This document shows positions 4,379 through 6,364 of a stretch of 6,364 nucleotides of DNA, piece by piece. Position 1 is the first letter of the stretch. Each line of letters opens with the position of its first letter. A program made the translations under genes and the position numbers. The DNA is taken from assembly GCA_021108055.1 (NCBI GenBank), contig JAIORR010000236.1, positions 1 to 6,364 on the forward strand. The letters are read 5' to 3'. This stretch comes from Candidatus Cloacimonadota bacterium (GTDB taxonomy: Bacteria > Cloacimonadota > Cloacimonadia > Cloacimonadales > TCS61). The notes beneath the pieces are model-generated. The model was not told the origin of the DNA. It was given only the letters and a program-made list of their open reading frames with translations, and searched no databases.

Positions 4379-6307
4379 ATGAAAAAATTCAATTTATTTG
4401 TTGCATTGATGATCATTGCATTCTCATTTATATTCTTCGGATGTGAAGAAGACCCAGCAGCTCCTGATGAACCGGGTACTGTAGAAGGCATTATAACTAA
4501 TGCAAACACAGGTGAGGCTATTAGTGGTGCTACTATAAATGATGGTACCGCTGATGTTGCAACTTCAGAAACTGGAGGAACCTATTCTTTTGAAACAGAT
4601 GAAGGTACTTACACATTTACCTGTACTGCTGAAGGTTATAATATGCAGGTGATGGCAGATGTCGAAGTTGATGCAGGAGAAACTACTACTGTAGATTTCC
4701 AGCTTCAACCAGTTACTGTTGTTTTAATTGAAAATAATATCGTAGGAAATACAACCTGGACGAATAATAATATCTACTTGATAGATGGAGAAATTCTTAT
4801 TCAGGCTGTTTTAACCATAGAAGCAGGAACTCGGATCAAATTCAAGGATTCTGCTCGTTTCGGTGTTTGGGGAAATTCCGGTGGCATGATAATTGCAGAA
4901 GGTTCAACCTTGTTACCCATAATTTTTACTTCCTGGCATGATGATGCTCATGGTGGTGATACGAACGGTAACGGTAGTGCCAGCGATCCTACCCGGGGTG
5001 ACTGGAATAACATCGGTATTGCCGGAAGTAATAATCAATCGAGCTTCGATTATTGTGAAATCTATTATGGCGGAGGTTATCAGGATAGGTATGTAATGTA
5101 TTTAGATTCAGAAACTAATGCTAGTGTTACAAATTGTACATTTGCTCATAATGAGGGTGATTATGGTGCTCTTGATGCAAGTCTTGCTGATACCGGAACG
5201 ATAATTCAAAATAACGTATTCTACGATAACACCTGGCCATTGAATATAAATTGTTCATACAATATCGATGATTCCAATATCTTCCATGATCCCAGCGGTC
5301 GTTCAGATGTGAATGATCATAATGGTATCCAGGTAAACAATATGACTGTTGTAGGAGATTTAGTATGGAGTGAGACCGAAGTACCATTTGTTTTTGATGG
5401 CAGTGAGATGTCAATTGCTCTGGGAACATCATTAACACTTTCTCCGGGTGTTATGATAAAATTGCAAAATAACGACTGGTGGGTGCGTGGTACACTAATT
5501 GCAGCAGGAACAATGTCTCAGCCCATCTGGTTTACTTCTTATAAAGATGATACTGTAGGTGGAGATACAAATAATGATGGTTCCATAACATCAGCTGGTC
5601 CGGGAGACTGGGACTACATCAAAATTTTGGAAATAAATAATGTATCTTCTTTTGATTATTGCAAGTTTTATTATGGCGGTGGTTATAGTGCAGACTACAC
5701 TTTGGTTTTAGACTCAGGTACTACTGTTAGTGTTACTAATTGCGCTTTTGTGTATAACAAAGGTGCTAGCCAATGTGTTCTCAATGCCTGGCTTGCTGAT
5801 GCAGGAACTAACATAGCTTTTAATCAATTCTATAATAACGAGAAGCCATTGAGAATAAATGGTTCACTTAATCTTGATTCAAGCAATATTTTCCATAATC
5901 CGGAAAGTCCTACTCAGAATAACCTCTATAATGGAATTTTTGTAGATAATCAGGGAACCAGTTGTAATATAGCAGGAAATATTTCCTGGGTAGAAACCGA
6001 AGTACCTTTCTGTGCTCTGGCGCAGGGAATCAATATTGATACAGGCAATTCTCTGACTATTGCCGAAAATGTTATCTTCAAATTTGATGGTGGTTCTCTG
6101 GATTATATGGGAGACAATCTTGTAAACTGGGATGCTAATGGTGTTTGGTTTACTTCCTACAAAGATGATGAACATGGCGGAGACACAAATGGAGATGGAG
6201 ATGTTACTGTTCCAGCTGATGGTGATTGGCAGGGTGTTTATAATTGGGGAGGTAATCCTAATTTTTGGGAAGCTTGGGATAACATTCTTTACGATGATCT
6301 TCATTGA
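4379..6307 (+). CDS. Surface lipoprotein with carboxypeptidase-regulatory-like domain and tandem beta-helix-type modules
   Basis: A 642-residue exported lipoprotein of unknown ligand. The start at 4379 is chosen over the upstream ATG at 4331 because GGAGGG (4369-4374) precedes it and a lipoprotein signal follows at once: MKKF, a hydrophobic core, then FFG-Cys22. Cys22 is followed by Glu-Glu-Asp; acidic residues there can mark surface export in Bacteroidota. Residues ~33-112 form a CarboxypepD_reg-like beta sandwich (VEGIITNANTGEAISGATI to VDFQLQP). Then come two full copies and one partial copy of a ~205-residue module (from about 120, 323 and 530). Each has a VGNxxW-like opening, GxxLxIxxGxxIKF, FTSxxDDxxGGDTN with a calcium-loop-like DxNxDG, and GDW. 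The first two add FDYCxxYYGGGY, VTNCxF and NxFYxN, typical of parallel beta-helix proteins. Adhesion or polysaccharide binding is plausible but unproven. No catalytic motif or sorting domain is seen. Confidence 0.78.
   Translation: MKKFNLFVALMIIAFSFIFFGCEEDPAAPDEPGTVEGIITNANTGEAISGATINDGTADVATSETGGTYSFETDEGTYTFTCTAEGYNMQVMADVEVDAGETTTVDFQLQPVTVVLIENNIVGNTTWTNNNIYLIDGEILIQAVLTIEAGTRIKFKDSARFGVWGNSGGMIIAEGSTLLPIIFTSWHDDAHGGDTNGNGSASDPTRGDWNNIGIAGSNNQSSFDYCEIYYGGGYQDRYVMYLDSETNASVTNCTFAHNEGDYGALDASLADTGTIIQNNVFYDNTWPLNINCSYNIDDSNIFHDPSGRSDVNDHNGIQVNNMTVVGDLVWSETEVPFVFDGSEMSIALGTSLTLSPGVMIKLQNNDWWVRGTLIAAGTMSQPIWFTSYKDDTVGGDTNNDGSITSAGPGDWDYIKILEINNVSSFDYCKFYYGGGYSADYTLVLDSGTTVSVTNCAFVYNKGASQCVLNAWLADAGTNIAFNQFYNNEKPLRINGSLNLDSSNIFHNPESPTQNNLYNGIFVDNQGTSCNIAGNISWVETEVPFCALAQGINIDTGNSLTIAENVIFKFDGGSLDYMGDNLVNWDANGVWFTSYKDDEHGGDTNGDGDVTVPADGDWQGVYNWGGNPNFWEAWDNILYDDLH
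4736..5344 (+). repeat. Beta-helix-type coding module 1 of the lipoprotein
   Basis: This is the first ~203-residue copy. Its landmarks IVGNTTW, FTSWHDDAHGGDTN, GDW, FDYCEIYYGGGY, VTNCTF and DSNIFHDP recur in the same order in module 2. Its calcium-like loop is DTNGNGS, with Asn where the other two modules have Asp. Confidence 0.75.
5345..5965 (+). repeat. Beta-helix-type coding module 2 of the lipoprotein
   Basis: This is the second, complete copy of ~207 residues: VVGDLVWSETEVPF, FTSYKDDTVGGDTNNDGSIT, GDW, FDYCKFYYGGGY, VTNCAF, FYNNEKPL and SSNIFHNP. The calcium-loop motif DTNNDGS fits DxNxDG. Confidence 0.75.
5966..6304 (+). repeat. Beta-helix-type coding module 3 of the lipoprotein, C-terminally partial
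   Basis: This copy opens like module 2 (IAGNISWVETEVPF) and keeps FTSYKDDEHGGDTNGDGD and GDW, but the protein stops about 25 residues after GDW. The later FDYC, VTNC and NIFHNP landmarks are absent, so only 113 of ~205 residues are present. Confidence 0.7.
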
Positions 6308-6319
6308 TGTCAAATTAAC

Positions 6320-6339
6320 TATAAATTACGTATAAATTA
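6320..6339 (+). repeat. Direct repeat TATAAATTA twice, downstream of the lipoprotein gene
   Basis: Two exact 9-bp copies (6320-6328 and 6331-6339) are separated by CG in AT-rich DNA. I see no terminator stem or new gene in the last 57 bases. The repeat may be chance in this composition. Confidence 0.3.
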
Positions 6340-6364
6340 TTTATTGAGGAATCTCAGTTTCGGG

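Noticed and set aside
5879..6313. 144-codon open frame on the - strand opposite the lipoprotein gene
   Set aside because: It overlaps the conserved module repeats of the + strand gene and shows no family motif. It is a shadow.
6290..6364. Frameshift cutting off the rest of module 3
   Set aside because: Reading the remaining bases after the stop in all three + frames gives no FDYC, GGGY or VTNC-like continuation, so no frameshift is supported within the window.

Overview
The window is AT-rich and carries five genes, all on the + strand, with short intergenic gaps. Two proteins end in a type IX secretion (T9SS) type A sorting domain: a PNPFN motif, an IYNIxGQKVxTL strand, a WNGxDxNN turn, SGIYF and a basic KKxxLLK end. 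A third is a lipoprotein built from beta-helix-like modules. These traits point to an uncultured anaerobe of the Fibrobacterota-Chlorobiota-Bacteroidota (FCB) superphylum. A Cloacimonadota-like lineage is my best guess from protein style, but nothing in the window proves it.

Layout. Positions 3-362 hold the C-terminal end of a secreted T9SS cargo whose 5' part lies outside the window. Positions 363-483 are intergenic, with two consecutive hairpin-forming repeats. Positions 484-2532 encode a secreted 682-residue deiminase. Its catalytic and substrate-binding residues line up, with nearly identical spacing, with what I recall of Porphyromonas gingivalis peptidylarginine deiminase (PPAD). It also carries two Ig-like domains and a T9SS sorting domain. 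A good intrinsic terminator follows at 2555-2581. Positions 2665-3915 (divergent phosphoglycerate kinase) and 3943-4257 (alkyltransferase-like DNA repair protein) look like a two-gene operon. Its leader has a 13-bp perfect inverted repeat directly upstream of the ribosome binding site. Positions 4379-6307 encode a lipoprotein with one carboxypeptidase-regulatory-like domain and two and a half copies of a ~205-residue module, each with a DxNxDG-type calcium-loop motif.

How the genes relate. The first two encode exported T9SS cargo and the last a probable surface lipoprotein, so three of five products work outside the cytoplasm. The pgk-atl pair is cytoplasmic housekeeping and repair, with no obvious functional link to its neighbours.

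The most interesting signals are (1) the PPAD-like secreted protein deiminase and (2) short dispersed DNA repeats inside the coding DNA of both sorting domains. The repeats are a near-identical 27-bp element (three 9-bp units) in both genes, a 9-bp-stem palindrome in the second and a CCCAAT-rich tract in the first. (3) The pgk leader palindrome and the substituted PGK active-site motifs also deserve a look. I see no tRNA, rRNA, CRISPR array or transposase gene.
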